DNA from: Anaerolineae bacterium
GTDB taxonomy: Bacteria > Chloroflexota > Anaerolineae > Anaerolineales > Villigracilaceae
Length of the DNA stretch: 64,000 nucleotides
Direction: 5' to 3'
Assembly: GCA_022013685.1 (NCBI GenBank)
Contig: JAKLPV010000047.1
Span: forward strand, 1 to 64,000
Shown here: piece after piece, positions 17,522 through 25,809 of the stretch
How the letters are laid out: each line of letters opens with the position of its first letter
Position numbering within the stretch: position 1 is the first letter of the stretch
Made by a program: the position numbers and the translations under genes
Notes under the pieces: generated by a model
The model's database searches: none
What the model was told of the DNA's origin: nothing
Seen by the model: the letters and a program-made list of their open reading frames with translations, nothing else

Positions 17522-18976
17522 CTACTCTCCGTTGCGAATCAGTTCCAGCGTGTACTCCAGCACCGGGTCGTGACCTGAAAGCATGTCCTCGATGCTGGTT
17601 TCGACAATGAAATCGGGAACAACCCCGCGCAACCAGTTCGCTTCACCACTGGGGCGGACATAGCAGGAATGTGAATTTCGATACTCCAAACCTGTCCTTG
17701 GTAGTTTATCAAGTTCATAAAGATGTTGAGGGTGAGTGCAATAGGAAGCAGGCGCAAGCGTTTCTTCCCCAACCAGGACGGCCAGGTCATAATCCTGCAG
17801 GATGGTCGCAAAAGTGACTGCAGTGGAGAATGTTTTTGACCCCACCAGCAGGTAGAGTTTGCCCTGGTAACGCTCCGGCTGTTCGAATGGCTGGTGGGTG
17901 TCACACGCCGATTCGCGGCGGGTGGCTTCGGAACCATACCCACCTGCCGGAGCCTGCCAGTATTTGGAACAAACCCGGTAAGGCTGGTCGGTCAGGAAAT
18001 CCATCACCAATCCAGCCTGGTCATACATACCACCCCCATTTGCGCGGACATCGATAATAAGGTGCTGAATGCCATCCTGTTGGATTTGGGCAAAGGCCGG
18101 TTTGATAAAATTTCCAAGCCCGACAAATGAATCGATGCGCAACAAACCAATCGTTTCATCCTCCGGCAGGCGGGTGTAAGTCACAGGCTCAGGGGGAGCA
18201 TCTGGCGCTGGCTCGGATGATTGCAGATTTTGCATGATGGTCATGATGTTCAGCCCCGGAACTGTCTGAGTGAACGGGCTTTCCTGGCCGGGCAATTTAA
18301 GTTCGAGTGTATATTCTTCAATCGAGCCAAAGACATACCAGAAATAAGCAACTTTCACAGAGTGCGAAAAAGGCAGGTAGCCCTTTATCTCAGCCAGGAT
18401 GTCGGGCATTGGAATGCCATTCACCGAAAGGATTTCGGTACCCAACAAAATTTCATCGTTGCCAGAAGCATTTTCAATCACATAGGCGCGCTGGTTTTGG
18501 ATTTGCACACCCAGCGGAAACAACAGTTCCTGCTGGATGATTGCCTGAAAAACATCATCGGGCAAAGCAACACCTGTATGGTCATCGCCCAGGCTGTTGA
18601 CCAGCGGCGCGACTTTTTTGTAGTATTCCGCCATGCTCAGCGGCTGCGAGAGTTCATCGTAGACCTGCTGGCGGTCGATGTCCACCTCGGCTTTGGGACG
18701 CCAGAGATACGGGTCGGGGTGGTTGTTGTGCAGCCGGGCAAAAAGCTCATCCAGGTCGGCGCGCATGTCTTCGGGGGAGAGCAGTTCATACGTCCCCAGC
18801 ACAGGCGCGGAGGGGGTTGGCGTCGGTGTCGGCGCATCCGTCGGTGGTGGCGCGGTTGGGCTGGCAACCGGACTCTCGATTGGAGACGGCTCGGCAGGCA
18901 CAGCGGAGCAGGCCGCCAGGGTCAGGGAAAGGAAAAGTACAATAAACAAAAAACGCGCAGAAAGTAGATGTTTCAT
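17522..18976 (-). CDS. S41-family peptidase lipoprotein
   Basis: 484 residues. A lipoprotein signal peptide (FIVLFLSLTLAAC, cysteine near residue 23) is followed by a Pro/Thr/Ser-rich linker to about residue 60. The rest follows the C-terminal-processing peptidase plan: a helical cap (MAEYYKKVAPLVNSLGDDHTGVAL), a PDZ-like stretch (GTEILSVNGIPMPDILAEI) and the catalytic core (HLIIDVRANGGG, then LLVGSKTFSTAVTFA with the probable nucleophile serine). It should act outside the membrane as a serine protease; the substrate is unknown. CAAAGGAGG precedes the ATG, and TATAAT lies on the minus strand at 19020-19025. Monocistronic. Confidence 0.85.
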   Translation of the reverse strand: MKHLLSARFLFIVLFLSLTLAACSAVPAEPSPIESPVASPTAPPPTDAPTPTPTPSAPVLGTYELLSPEDMRADLDELFARLHNNHPDPYLWRPKAEVDIDRQQVYDELSQPLSMAEYYKKVAPLVNSLGDDHTGVALPDDVFQAIIQQELLFPLGVQIQNQRAYVIENASGNDEILLGTEILSVNGIPMPDILAEIKGYLPFSHSVKVAYFWYVFGSIEEYTLELKLPGQESPFTQTVPGLNIMTIMQNLQSSEPAPDAPPEPVTYTRLPEDETIGLLRIDSFVGLGNFIKPAFAQIQQDGIQHLIIDVRANGGGMYDQAGLVMDFLTDQPYRVCSKYWQAPAGGYGSEATRRESACDTHQPFEQPERYQGKLYLLVGSKTFSTAVTFATILQDYDLAVLVGEETLAPASYCTHPQHLYELDKLPRTGLEYRNSHSCYVRPSGEANWLRGVVPDFIVETSIEDMLSGHDPVLEYTLELIRNGE

Positions 18977-19061
18977 TGTTTGCCTCCTTTGGGTATTATC
19001 CCCTCACTTGATTGTGATAATTATAGCAAACACTTCTGTTCAGTCATCTGATCATACAAAC

Positions 19062-19090
19062 AACGCCGCCCCATTTTCGGGACGGCGGTT
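19062..19090 (-). terminator. Terminator after the aldo/keto reductase operon
   Basis: A GC-rich imperfect stem (19062-19072 with 19078-19090) is followed on the minus strand by TTGTTTGTATG. Confidence 0.65.
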
Positions 19091-19112
19091 TACATTAATT
19101 GCCATCAACAAG

Positions 19113-20129
19113 CTATTTCCTGGCGCTGAGCAATTGACCACCGTACGGAATCAAGCCCACCAGCGGATGCGGCAGGTACGGCTCTTCCAGGTAGCTCATT
19201 TCTTCGGACGATAATTTTACCGACAGGGCCTCGATCGCGGTTTCCAGATGGGAGAGCTTGGTCGCCCCGATTACCGGCGCGACGACGGGCGCTTTTTGCA
19301 GCATCCAGGCCAGGGCAACGTGCGCGCGCGGGACGCCGTGCTTTGCGGCAATTTCACCCACCCGCTCGATGATAATTTTGTCTGAATCTGCGCTGGCGTC
19401 ATATTTCTGCTTGGCGATGGGATCTGTTTCAAGACGCTGGGTGCTCTCCGACCAATCCCGCGCCAATCGTCCGGAGGCCAGCGGGCTGTAGGGGGTTGCC
19501 GCAATTCCTTCTTCCGCACAGAGCGGCATCATCTCGCGTTCTTCTTCCCGGTAGATGAGATTGTAGTGGTTCTGCATCGAGACAAAGCGCGTCCAGCCAT
19601 GCTTTTCGGCCACATGCAGCGCTTTTTGGAACTGCCAGGCATACATGGCCGAAGCGCCGATATATCTGGCCTTTCCGGCCCTGACAATATCGTGCAGGGC
19701 TTCCTTCGTCTCTTCGATCGGAGTGTTGTAATCCCAACGGTGGATAATGTAGAGATCGACATAATCCATACCCAGGCGTTTCAGGCTCTGGTCAATCTGA
19801 CTCAGGATATGTTTGCGCGAAAGGCCGCTGCCATTGGGCGCTTTGTTCATCGGGACAAAAACCTTGGTGGCGACCACGACTTCATCCCGGTTGGCGTAGT
19901 CTTTTAGGGCGCGCCCAAGGATTTCTTCACTGTTTCCGTAAGCGTAGGCGTTGGCCGTGTCGAAGAAATTTACCCCCAAATCCAAAGCCCTTTTGAGTAT
20001 CGCGCGGCTATCTTCTTCATTGAGCGCCCACGGATTGTGTACCCAGCCTTCGGCAGAGCCAAAACTCATGCAGCCCAGACAAATTGGGGATATATCCATG
20101 CCGGTATTACCAAGTTTTACATAGTCCAT
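19113..20129 (-). CDS. Aldo/keto reductase, YajO/AKR-like
   Basis: 338 residues. Catalytic residues are visible: Asp and Tyr in FFDTANAYAYGNSEEILG, Lys in VVATKVFVPM, His in YIIHRWDYNTPIEETKEAL; cofactor contacts in SMQNHYNLIYREEEREM and PVIGATKLSHLETAIEAL. The family reduces aldehydes or ketones with NADPH. It lies 27 bases after a MerR-family regulator gene on the same strand; AAAGGAG precedes the ATG. The pair probably forms an aldehyde- or electrophile-responsive unit. Confidence 0.9.
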   Translation of the reverse strand: MDYVKLGNTGMDISPICLGCMSFGSAEGWVHNPWALNEEDSRAILKRALDLGVNFFDTANAYAYGNSEEILGRALKDYANRDEVVVATKVFVPMNKAPNGSGLSRKHILSQIDQSLKRLGMDYVDLYIIHRWDYNTPIEETKEALHDIVRAGKARYIGASAMYAWQFQKALHVAEKHGWTRFVSMQNHYNLIYREEEREMMPLCAEEGIAATPYSPLASGRLARDWSESTQRLETDPIAKQKYDASADSDKIIIERVGEIAAKHGVPRAHVALAWMLQKAPVVAPVIGATKLSHLETAIEALSVKLSSEEMSYLEEPYLPHPLVGLIPYGGQLLSARK

Positions 20130-20156
20130 TTCACATCTCCTTTGTTTGAATTCCTT

Positions 20157-20543
20157 TTACTCTTCCACCTGCACCATTTCTTTTTCCCTGGTTAGGATTG
20201 CCTTTTCGTAGACTTCGATTTTGTGGTTCAACAAATCCAGCGTTTTCTGCATTTCAGCGATTCGTGATGCCAGTAAATCGCGCTGCTCGACCAGGATTTC
20301 CTTGCGGGCCTCGATGGTGCCGTCGCCTTGCTGGATGAGTTCCATGTAATCAATCAGCACCTCGATGGGCAGTCCCGCCCCGCGCATACACTTGACGAAA
20401 TCGACCCGCCGCAAGTCAAGTTCGCTGTAATCGCGAATGCCGCTTTCGGTGCGGGTCACGGTCGGGAGCAGCCCAATCCGCTCGTAGTAGCGCAGCGTAT
20501 CGGAAGAAAGGCCAAACTTTTCACTGACTTCTGTAATTTTCAT
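20157..20543 (-). CDS. MerR-family transcriptional regulator
   Basis: 128 residues. The winged helix starts ITEVSEKFGLSSDTLRYYERIGLLPTVTR, followed by SGIRDYSELDLRRVDFVKCMRGAGLPIEVL and a long coiled-coil helix to the C-terminus (about 75-115). The spacing and lack of metal-binding cysteines near the C-terminus fit the AdhR-like group that responds to reactive aldehydes. Its own promoter has the 19-bp spacer MerR proteins remodel. It is the first gene of an operon with an aldo/keto reductase. Confidence 0.93.
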   Translation of the reverse strand: MKITEVSEKFGLSSDTLRYYERIGLLPTVTRTESGIRDYSELDLRRVDFVKCMRGAGLPIEVLIDYMELIQQGDGTIEARKEILVEQRDLLASRIAEMQKTLDLLNHKIEVYEKAILTREKEMVQVEE

Positions 20544-20562
20544 CTTTTACCTCATTGAAAAT

Positions 20563-20593
20563 AGTGTATCACCTGGAGGTAACTCCAAGTCAA
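20563..20593 (-). promoter_or_regulatory. MerR-type promoter with 19-bp spacer
   Basis: On the minus strand TTGACT (20588-20593) and TACACT (20563-20568) are 19 bases apart, too far for unassisted RNA polymerase. The spacer holds the dyad ACCTGGAG-GTAA-CTCCAAGT (20571-20590), the expected MerR operator. Confidence 0.85.
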
Positions 20594-20733
20594 GGTTTTT
20601 TTATGAGAATTATCGAGACTGGCGATTGTTCAGGGTTGCAATGTTTCTGCAATGATTTTTGGGAACTCAAAAACGGGAACAAACATCTATGAGACATCAA
20701 ACAACGTTCTTCTTTTTTACCTGGAGGTTTCTC

Positions 20734-21480
20734 ATGAACAAACACTTTATCCAATTTCTTTTGCTGGCCGCCCTGCTGGTCAGCGCATTTGCCCCCACTG
20801 GTCAGGTTTTTGCGGCATCATCCTGCGGAACTGGCTACACCGTGGTCAAAGGCGATACCCTGCTCAAGATCGCGGCCCGCTGCGATACGACCGTCTCGGC
20901 CCTGCGGCGTGCCAATCCCGAAATCGGCAACGGCAACCTGATCTACCCCGGCCAGTACCTGTATTTGCCCGGCGCATTGATCAAAGGCAGCGGTGGCTAC
21001 GATACCTACATCATCGCCCGCGGAGACACCCTGCGCGCCCTGGCCAGCCGTTTCAGCACCAGCGTCGATGTGCTGCTCAGTCTGAACAGCGATATCACCG
21101 ACGCCAACAGAATCTACGAAGGGCAGCGCCTGGTCGTCCCGGCATCGGGCAGCACCAACCCGCCCCCCGCCCCTGCACCGACCGGCAAATCGTACATTGT
21201 CCAAAAAGGTGACACACTCAAGAAGATTGCTATCTGGACCGGCACCACCCTCGATGCCATCCTGGCAGTCAACCCGCAGATCACAAACGCGAACCTGATC
21301 TATGTCGGCCAGGTCATCAACCTGCCATCCTCGGTCACGAACTACACGGTGCAGAGCGGCGACACGCTCAAGAAGATCGCCGTCCGCTTCGGAACCACAC
21401 TTGAAAGTGTGCTGGCGCTCAACCCCGGCATCAGCAACCCAGACAAGATCTATGTTGGACAGGTTGTGCGGGTGTACTAA
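20734..21480 (+). CDS. Secreted protein with four LysM domains
   Basis: 248 residues from the ATG at 20734, which has CTGGAGG 7 bases upstream; the open frame extends 25 codons further but without a ribosome-binding site. A signal peptide (FIQFLLLAALLVSAFAPTGQVFA) ends near residue 29. Four LysM repeats follow, each with a GDTL core and an IYxGQ-type end, at about 33-80, 88-135, 151-196 and 202-247. LysM modules bind GlcNAc in peptidoglycan or chitin. No catalytic domain is present, so it may be a wall-binding or structural protein. Heptad repeats start just after the stop. Confidence 0.9.
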   Translation: MNKHFIQFLLLAALLVSAFAPTGQVFAASSCGTGYTVVKGDTLLKIAARCDTTVSALRRANPEIGNGNLIYPGQYLYLPGALIKGSGGYDTYIIARGDTLRALASRFSTSVDVLLSLNSDITDANRIYEGQRLVVPASGSTNPPPAPAPTGKSYIVQKGDTLKKIAIWTGTTLDAILAVNPQITNANLIYVGQVINLPSSVTNYTVQSGDTLKKIAVRFGTTLESVLALNPGISNPDKIYVGQVVRVY

Positions 21481-21488
21481 AAGTTAGA

Positions 21489-21551
21489 GTTTCCAGTAGC
21501 CAGTGTTCAGTGTTTACTGATTACTGGAAACTGCTTACTGGTCACTGATTT
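21489..21551. repeat. Heptad repeat array, CTGATTA/GTAGCCA type
   Basis: Nine consecutive 7-bp units, for example GTTTCCA, GTAGCCA, GTGTTCA, GTGTTTA, CTGATTA, CTGGAAA, CTGCTTA. It runs across the stop codon of the membrane protein on the minus strand and encodes that protein's last 13 or so residues. A related array is at 58704-58731. Confidence 0.75.
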
Positions 21552-22301
21552 CCAAACCTGTTCCACCAGCAGGCCAGTGCGCCAAAAAGCGACCGCCGCC
21601 ATGCCATGCGCGAAAACCGCGAAGGCTGGCGGCGTTTCGTTTGTGTAATAGGTCCAGCACTCGCGGGTGGTGCCCCACAGCTCGAGAAAATATCCCAGCG
21701 CCGAACCGGCCAGGAAAACGAGCAGCGCTGTCCGCTGGCTGGGCGGCGTCAGGATCATCAAGGCTGAAATAACGAGGGCAACCCAGGTGTAGGGTTTATC
21801 AAAGGTCGGGGCAACGAAGGCCAGCATCATCAGGTAAAAAATCCCCATCACAGGCCAGTACAAAGCCCGGAAGATGGAGTCGCTCCATTTGGCGGTAGCC
21901 CAGCCCAGGCTGCGTGTGATCCGGTCGATGCTCAGGCTGGCGATCGGCCAGGCCGGGAGTATCCACAAAGGCGGGCGTTCGGCCGTGTAATAGTGCCATA
22001 AATTGGTCTGCGTGCCCCAGCTTTCGATGACCAATCCGCCGCCCATACCGACCAGGATGATCAGGGCGTCGACTCGCAGGTTGGCGCGCGCCATAACGGT
22101 CAGCGACATGAAGCCGAAGATGCCGAGCAAAAGCCAGTCGATGTACACATACCAGGCATAGCGGCCGTCAAAGTATAAAAAATACTCTTCGACCAGCGGC
22201 CACCAAATATAAACGATCAGGAAACAGGTCAGCAGGAAACCGCTAAAAAGGGTGGCGCTGTGGCGGTTGAAGCCCAACAGATCTCGTAAACGTTTCAGCA
22301 T
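21507..22301 (-). CDS. Membrane protein with an internal duplication
   Basis: 264 residues and about eight membrane segments. Two halves share a motif: VIESWGTQTNLWHYYTAERPP near residue 92 and LELWGTTRECWTYYTNETPP near 210, each preceded by a glycine-rich helix. I do not recognise a named family; comparable E-WGT-W-YYT proteins of unknown role exist in related bacteria, as far as I recall. The last 13 residues (SVTSKQFPVISKH) are encoded by a heptad repeat array, so the natural C-terminus is probably shorter. No clear partner genes. Confidence 0.7.
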   Translation of the reverse strand: MLKRLRDLLGFNRHSATLFSGFLLTCFLIVYIWWPLVEEYFLYFDGRYAWYVYIDWLLLGIFGFMSLTVMARANLRVDALIILVGMGGGLVIESWGTQTNLWHYYTAERPPLWILPAWPIASLSIDRITRSLGWATAKWSDSIFRALYWPVMGIFYLMMLAFVAPTFDKPYTWVALVISALMILTPPSQRTALLVFLAGSALGYFLELWGTTRECWTYYTNETPPAFAVFAHGMAAVAFWRTGLLVEQVWKSVTSKQFPVISKH

Positions 22302-22329
22302 AGGGGAATTTTACCGTCAGGAAGAAAAA

Positions 22330-22932
22330 TCAGGATACAAACAGGGTTTCGAGCGAGTGGAGCAACAGTTCGCGCATTGAAACCTGTTCCAACAAAGTGT
22401 GGGGGATTTGCCTTTCAAGGGCGAGCGCCGCCAGCCCGTGGACGGTCGCCCAGATGCTGATGGCGGTCCGTTCCGCCGGGCCAAGCGGCAAAACCCCGGC
22501 TGACTGGCAGGTCTGGACAATCTCGACCACCAATTCATAATTCTTTTGGGAGGCTTCAACGAATTCGGGATAATCTTTTTCCTGCTCGAGAATGCCCGAA
22601 AACATGACCTTGAAGTGGGCTGGGTCTTCGGCCGCAAATTCGAGATAAGCGTTGGCCGTTTCAAGCAACTGCTGGCGTGGGTCGGCGCTGTTGGCATGCG
22701 CGGCAGCCGCGAGTTTTTCATACAGCCGCCGAAACCCGTCGGTGGAGATGGCCGCGATCAGAGACTGCTTGTCAGCGAAATGAGCATAAGGCGCGGCATG
22801 GCTGACCCCGGCCCGCAGAGCCACCTGACGCAAGGAAAGTCCACCAATACCCTGTCCGGCCAGGATCTCGACCCCGGCCCGGATCAGGGCGTTTTTCAAA
22901 TCACCGTGATGATATGTTTTTTTAGCCGGCAT
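22330..22932 (-). CDS. TetR-family regulator with WHG-type C-terminal domain
   Basis: About 200 residues from the ATG at 22932 (MPAKKTYHHGDLKNALIRAG); an ATG six codons upstream is an alternative. The helix-turn-helix lies at about 22-62 (GLSLRQVALRAGVSHAAPYAHFADKQSL). HHGDLK at the N-terminus and the C-terminal half are typical of TetR_C_13/WHG regulators. The start overlaps the nitroreductase stop by 11 bases, so the two are one operon. It may control that operon and the divergent aldolase operon; the shared promoter region has a CTTGACA/TGTCAAG dyad made of the two -35 boxes. Confidence 0.88.
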   Translation of the reverse strand: MPAKKTYHHGDLKNALIRAGVEILAGQGIGGLSLRQVALRAGVSHAAPYAHFADKQSLIAAISTDGFRRLYEKLAAAAHANSADPRQQLLETANAYLEFAAEDPAHFKVMFSGILEQEKDYPEFVEASQKNYELVVEIVQTCQSAGVLPLGPAERTAISIWATVHGLAALALERQIPHTLLEQVSMRELLLHSLETLFVS

Positions 22933-23692
22933 CCTTTTTCCCCAAATCAAAACCCTGGTTTTTTAATTCGTCGAGCAGTTCATTCGGCGACTGGAACCAC
23001 TGGCCCCACTTGCGCGAGATGTGCTCGGTCCAGGAATAATCATCAAAGGTGAAGGTATCCTTGCACCCGCTCTCAATGCGGATCTTGATCTTCTGGCCGG
23101 CATAATAGCGCTGGGCCAGGTAACCATCGTCCATAACCTTCATCGCTTCGGCAACCTGCTCGTCGCTGAGCTCGGGATATTTGTCCTCGAACAGGGTGAA
23201 CGAAAGCGGGTAGCGCGGGCGGGGCGAAAATTCCTCGTCCGGATAGCCCATCACCAGCTCGACCAGCGGGAAAACCCGCTTGGGCAGCTTGAACTGTTTG
23301 ACGATCTGGGAGGTGCGCCTGGGCATAATACCCAGATAGCACGACCCCATCCCCAGGCTCTCGGCGGCATTAACCATGTTCTGGGCAGCGTAGGCGGCAT
23401 CCTGCATGCCAAACAGCAGCATGGTCAGATCGTTGGTAACCACATCCCAACCGCGGATTTTCATGAAGCGCTCCAGTTTGTACAAATCGACACAGATGAT
23501 AAACCAGAGCGGTGCGCCGAAGGGGGCTTTTTTCTTGCGCGTCAGCAGGATGCTGTAAAGCTGGGAGGCGAACGGCGCCTGCTGCCCGGCGCGCGCCACT
23601 GTTTCGATGACTTCATCGGAGGGCTGGTCGGTTTTATACTTGCGCACCGACTTGCGATTGAGCATGGATGTAATGACGGGGTTTTCGATCAT
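22922..23692 (-). CDS. Nitroreductase-family flavoprotein
   Basis: 256 residues from the ATG at 23692, with CAGGAG 7 bases upstream. A longer frame to 23752 would include a palindromic repeat and is unlikely. FMN-binding landmarks: LNRKSVRKYKTDQPSDEVIE, ARAGQQAPFASQLYSI and GMGSCYLGIMP with LVELVMGYPDEE. Members use FMN and NAD(P)H to reduce nitro groups, quinones or flavins. It is co-transcribed with a TetR regulator from a promoter that interleaves with the divergent aldolase promoter. Confidence 0.88.
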   Translation of the reverse strand: MIENPVITSMLNRKSVRKYKTDQPSDEVIETVARAGQQAPFASQLYSILLTRKKKAPFGAPLWFIICVDLYKLERFMKIRGWDVVTNDLTMLLFGMQDAAYAAQNMVNAAESLGMGSCYLGIMPRRTSQIVKQFKLPKRVFPLVELVMGYPDEEFSPRPRYPLSFTLFEDKYPELSDEQVAEAMKVMDDGYLAQRYYAGQKIKIRIESGCKDTFTFDDYSWTEHISRKWGQWFQSPNELLDELKNQGFDLGKKDAG

Positions 23693-23717
23693 GATGAGCT
23701 CCTGACATTGGGATATC

Positions 23718-23743
23718 AGTCCAAAATCTGGAGATTTTGGACT
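23718..23743. repeat. Palindromic element upstream of the nitroreductase gene
   Basis: Perfect 12-bp arms AGTCCAAAATCT and AGATTTTGGACT with loop GG, the same unit as at 3413-3436. It lies in the untranslated leader of the nitroreductase mRNA. Confidence 0.75.
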
Positions 23744-23755
23744 CCAAATCAAATC

Positions 23756-23798
23756 TTGACATTGTAAAGATTGTAGAGGATAATATTTACGTTGTCAA
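23756..23798. promoter_or_regulatory. Two interleaved divergent promoters
   Basis: Plus strand: TTGACA (23756-23761), 17 bases, GATAAT (23779-23784), driving the aldolase operon. Minus strand: TTGACA (23793-23798), 17 bases, TACAAT (23770-23775), driving nitroreductase-TetR. The footprints overlap completely, so polymerase can occupy only one at a time. Confidence 0.8.
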
Positions 23799-23829
23799 GT
23801 TCAGTTAAGTCTACCAGAAAGGCGCGCCG

Positions 23830-24495
23830 ATGAGTGATTTTTCCAACGAAAAAGATCAGGTGGTTAAGACCTGTCACAGCCTGCTCGAGCGTGGCTACCT
23901 GAAAGCCACCGAAGGCAATATTTCAGCCCGCATCAAAGGCCAAAATGCCTTCGCCATCACCCCTTCCAACTACGATTACGCCAAAATGACGGCAGATGAC
24001 ATCTGTGTGCTGGATTTCGAGCAGAACTCGTTGTCAGGGACGATGAAACCATCGATCGAGAGCGGGATGCACGCCGCCGTTTACCAAACCCGTCCGGACG
24101 TGCACGCCACCATCCATACCCACCAGCCCTATGCCAGTGCGTTGGCGGTCCTGAAGATGCCCATCCCGGCCCTGTTCGATGAACAGGTGCGCTTCCTGGG
24201 CCGCAGCGTGGAGGTCATCCCCTACGCCCCGTCAGGAACCGGTTTCCTGAAGAACAACGTCCGCAAGCAGGTCAAAAATGGCAACAATGCCTTCATCCTG
24301 CAAAGCCACGGTGTGCTGGTACTGGGCGGGGAGCCAGAGCGCGCCATCCACAACATGGCCCTGCTCGAAAAATGCGCCCTGACTTACCTGCTGGCGCTGC
24401 TGACCGAGAAGAAGGTCTATAAGATTCCGTTTGCCATCCGCGAGATCGCCTTTGCCAAATTGAAGGCGGACGAAAAGAAATTTGCGGTCATTTAA
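23830..24495 (+). CDS. Class II aldolase/adducin-family protein
   Basis: 221 residues. The zinc site appears as HTHQPYASALAVL (near residue 96-108) and the later His in LQSHGVLVLGG (near 157); SGNxSxR-like phosphate loop is GNISARIKGQNAFAITPSNYDYAKM. The family includes L-fuculose-phosphate and L-ribulose-phosphate enzymes and decarboxylases; the substrate is open. Followed by an MFS transporter and a class III aminotransferase in what looks like one operon with palindromic repeats in both gaps. That combination suggests uptake and breakdown of a hydroxy- or amino-substituted carbon compound (inference). Confidence 0.85.
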   Translation: MSDFSNEKDQVVKTCHSLLERGYLKATEGNISARIKGQNAFAITPSNYDYAKMTADDICVLDFEQNSLSGTMKPSIESGMHAAVYQTRPDVHATIHTHQPYASALAVLKMPIPALFDEQVRFLGRSVEVIPYAPSGTGFLKNNVRKQVKNGNNAFILQSHGVLVLGGEPERAIHNMALLEKCALTYLLALLTEKKVYKIPFAIREIAFAKLKADEKKFAVI

Positions 24496-24498
24496 TAT

Positions 24499-24558
24499 GT
24501 AGGGGCACGGCGGATGTCTGAAAAATTCTTATCCTTCAATCCACCGCCGTGCCCCTAC
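24499..24558. repeat. GTAGGGGC-type inverted repeat between aldolase and MFS genes
   Basis: Perfect 15-bp arms, GTAGGGGCACGGCGG (24499-24513) and its complement (24544-24558), with a 30-base loop. One of three GTAGGGGC/GCCCCTAC-family palindromes in the window. Confidence 0.75.
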
Positions 24559-24573
24559 CTTATCGAGGTAACC

Positions 24574-25773
24574 ATGCCCCAATACAAGCTCTATTCTTAC
24601 CGCTGGGTGGTCTTGGCGGCCTTCATGTTCGTCAACCTGACCATCCAAATTCTGTGGATCGGGTACGCGCCCATCACCGGGCTGGCAGCGACCTTTTACG
24701 GCGTCAGCGACCTACAGATCGGCTTTCTGGCGATGTCATTCATGATCGCCTTCATCCCGCTCTCCATCCCGGTTTCGTGGGTGATCGATACCTACGGCTT
24801 CCGCGTGGCGGTCAGCATTGGGGCGGTCTTGATGGGTGTTTTTGGGGTCCTGCGCGGGCTGGCGGGGGATAACTACACCCTGGTCTTGTGGAGCACCTTC
24901 GGGCTGGCGGCCGCGCAACCCTTCCTGCTCAACGCCTGGACGACCGTCCCGGCCAAGTGGTTCGCGCTCGAAGAACGCGCCACCGCGGTCGGCATTGTGA
25001 CCCTGGGCAACCTGATCGGTACGGCGCTGGGTATGGTGCTGACGCCAATCCTGATCGAAAGCATATCCATCCCCACTGTGCAGTTGATCTATGGCGGGGT
25101 GGCGGCCTTTTCGGCGGTCTTATTCATCGTCCTGGCCCGTGAAACCCCACCCACGCCGCCCTGTCCGCCCGGACAGGAAGTGCGTGCCCTGATGCTGGAT
25201 GGTCTGAAAAACGCGTTCACCGTCCGGCCATTCTGGTTTGATCTGGCGGTTTCGTTTATCGGATTGGCGATCTTCAACGGTATCACGACCTGGATCGAGA
25301 GCATCATCCGTCCACGCGGGTTTACGCCCAACGACGCCGGGACTCTCGGGGCGCTGATGATCGTCGGCGGGGTGATCGGAGCGGTGGTGATCCCGGCGCT
25401 CTCTGACAAGCAGCGCAAACGCCAGCGCTACCTGTATGTGGCCTTCATCGGGGCCATTCCCGGCCTGATCGGGCTGACCTTTGCGACCGCACCCTGGCTT
25501 TTGTTCGCATCTGCCTTCGTGCTGGGATTCTTCCTGGTCAGCGCCATGCCGATCGGGATGCAATACGCCGCCGAAGTGACCCGCCCAACCCCCGAAGGGA
25601 CCTCCAACGGGCTGATCCAACTCTTCGGGCAGGCCTCGGTCGTTTTTGTCTACATCATGGAAGCCATGAAGAGTAACGATGGCTCCTTTACCCCGGCCCT
25701 GGTGCTGGCGCTCGGCCTGCTGCTGGTCAGCGCCCTGCTGGTGACGCAGATGAAAGATGTGAAATATTCGTAA
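24574..25773 (+). CDS. Major facilitator superfamily transporter, FLVCR-like
   Basis: 399 residues from the ATG at 24574, which has CGAGGT 6 bases upstream; a longer frame would start inside a palindromic repeat. Twelve membrane segments are evident. The N-terminal half (YRWVVLAAFMFVNLTIQ, WVIDTYGFRVAV, PAKWFALEERATAVGIVTLGNLIG) resembles the FLVCR/DIRC2 group, whose animal members move haem, choline or other small cations; the bacterial substrate is unknown. Second gene of the aldolase operon. Confidence 0.88.
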   Translation: MPQYKLYSYRWVVLAAFMFVNLTIQILWIGYAPITGLAATFYGVSDLQIGFLAMSFMIAFIPLSIPVSWVIDTYGFRVAVSIGAVLMGVFGVLRGLAGDNYTLVLWSTFGLAAAQPFLLNAWTTVPAKWFALEERATAVGIVTLGNLIGTALGMVLTPILIESISIPTVQLIYGGVAAFSAVLFIVLARETPPTPPCPPGQEVRALMLDGLKNAFTVRPFWFDLAVSFIGLAIFNGITTWIESIIRPRGFTPNDAGTLGALMIVGGVIGAVVIPALSDKQRKRQRYLYVAFIGAIPGLIGLTFATAPWLLFASAFVLGFFLVSAMPIGMQYAAEVTRPTPEGTSNGLIQLFGQASVVFVYIMEAMKSNDGSFTPALVLALGLLLVSALLVTQMKDVKYS

Positions 25774-25793
25774 GGGCGAATCGCGATTCGCCC
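25774..25793. repeat. Perfect 20-bp palindrome after the MFS gene
   Basis: GGGCGAATCG / CGATTCGCCC with no loop, starting on the base after the MFS stop codon. It matches the core of the GTAGGGGC family. Confidence 0.75.
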
Positions 25794-25809
25794 CAACAAC
25801 GAGGAAATT

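Noticed and set aside
23692-23752. N-terminal extension of the nitroreductase by 20 residues
   Set aside because: It is encoded by a palindromic repeat and the minus-strand promoter start point lies just beyond it; the ATG at 23692 has a good ribosome-binding site.
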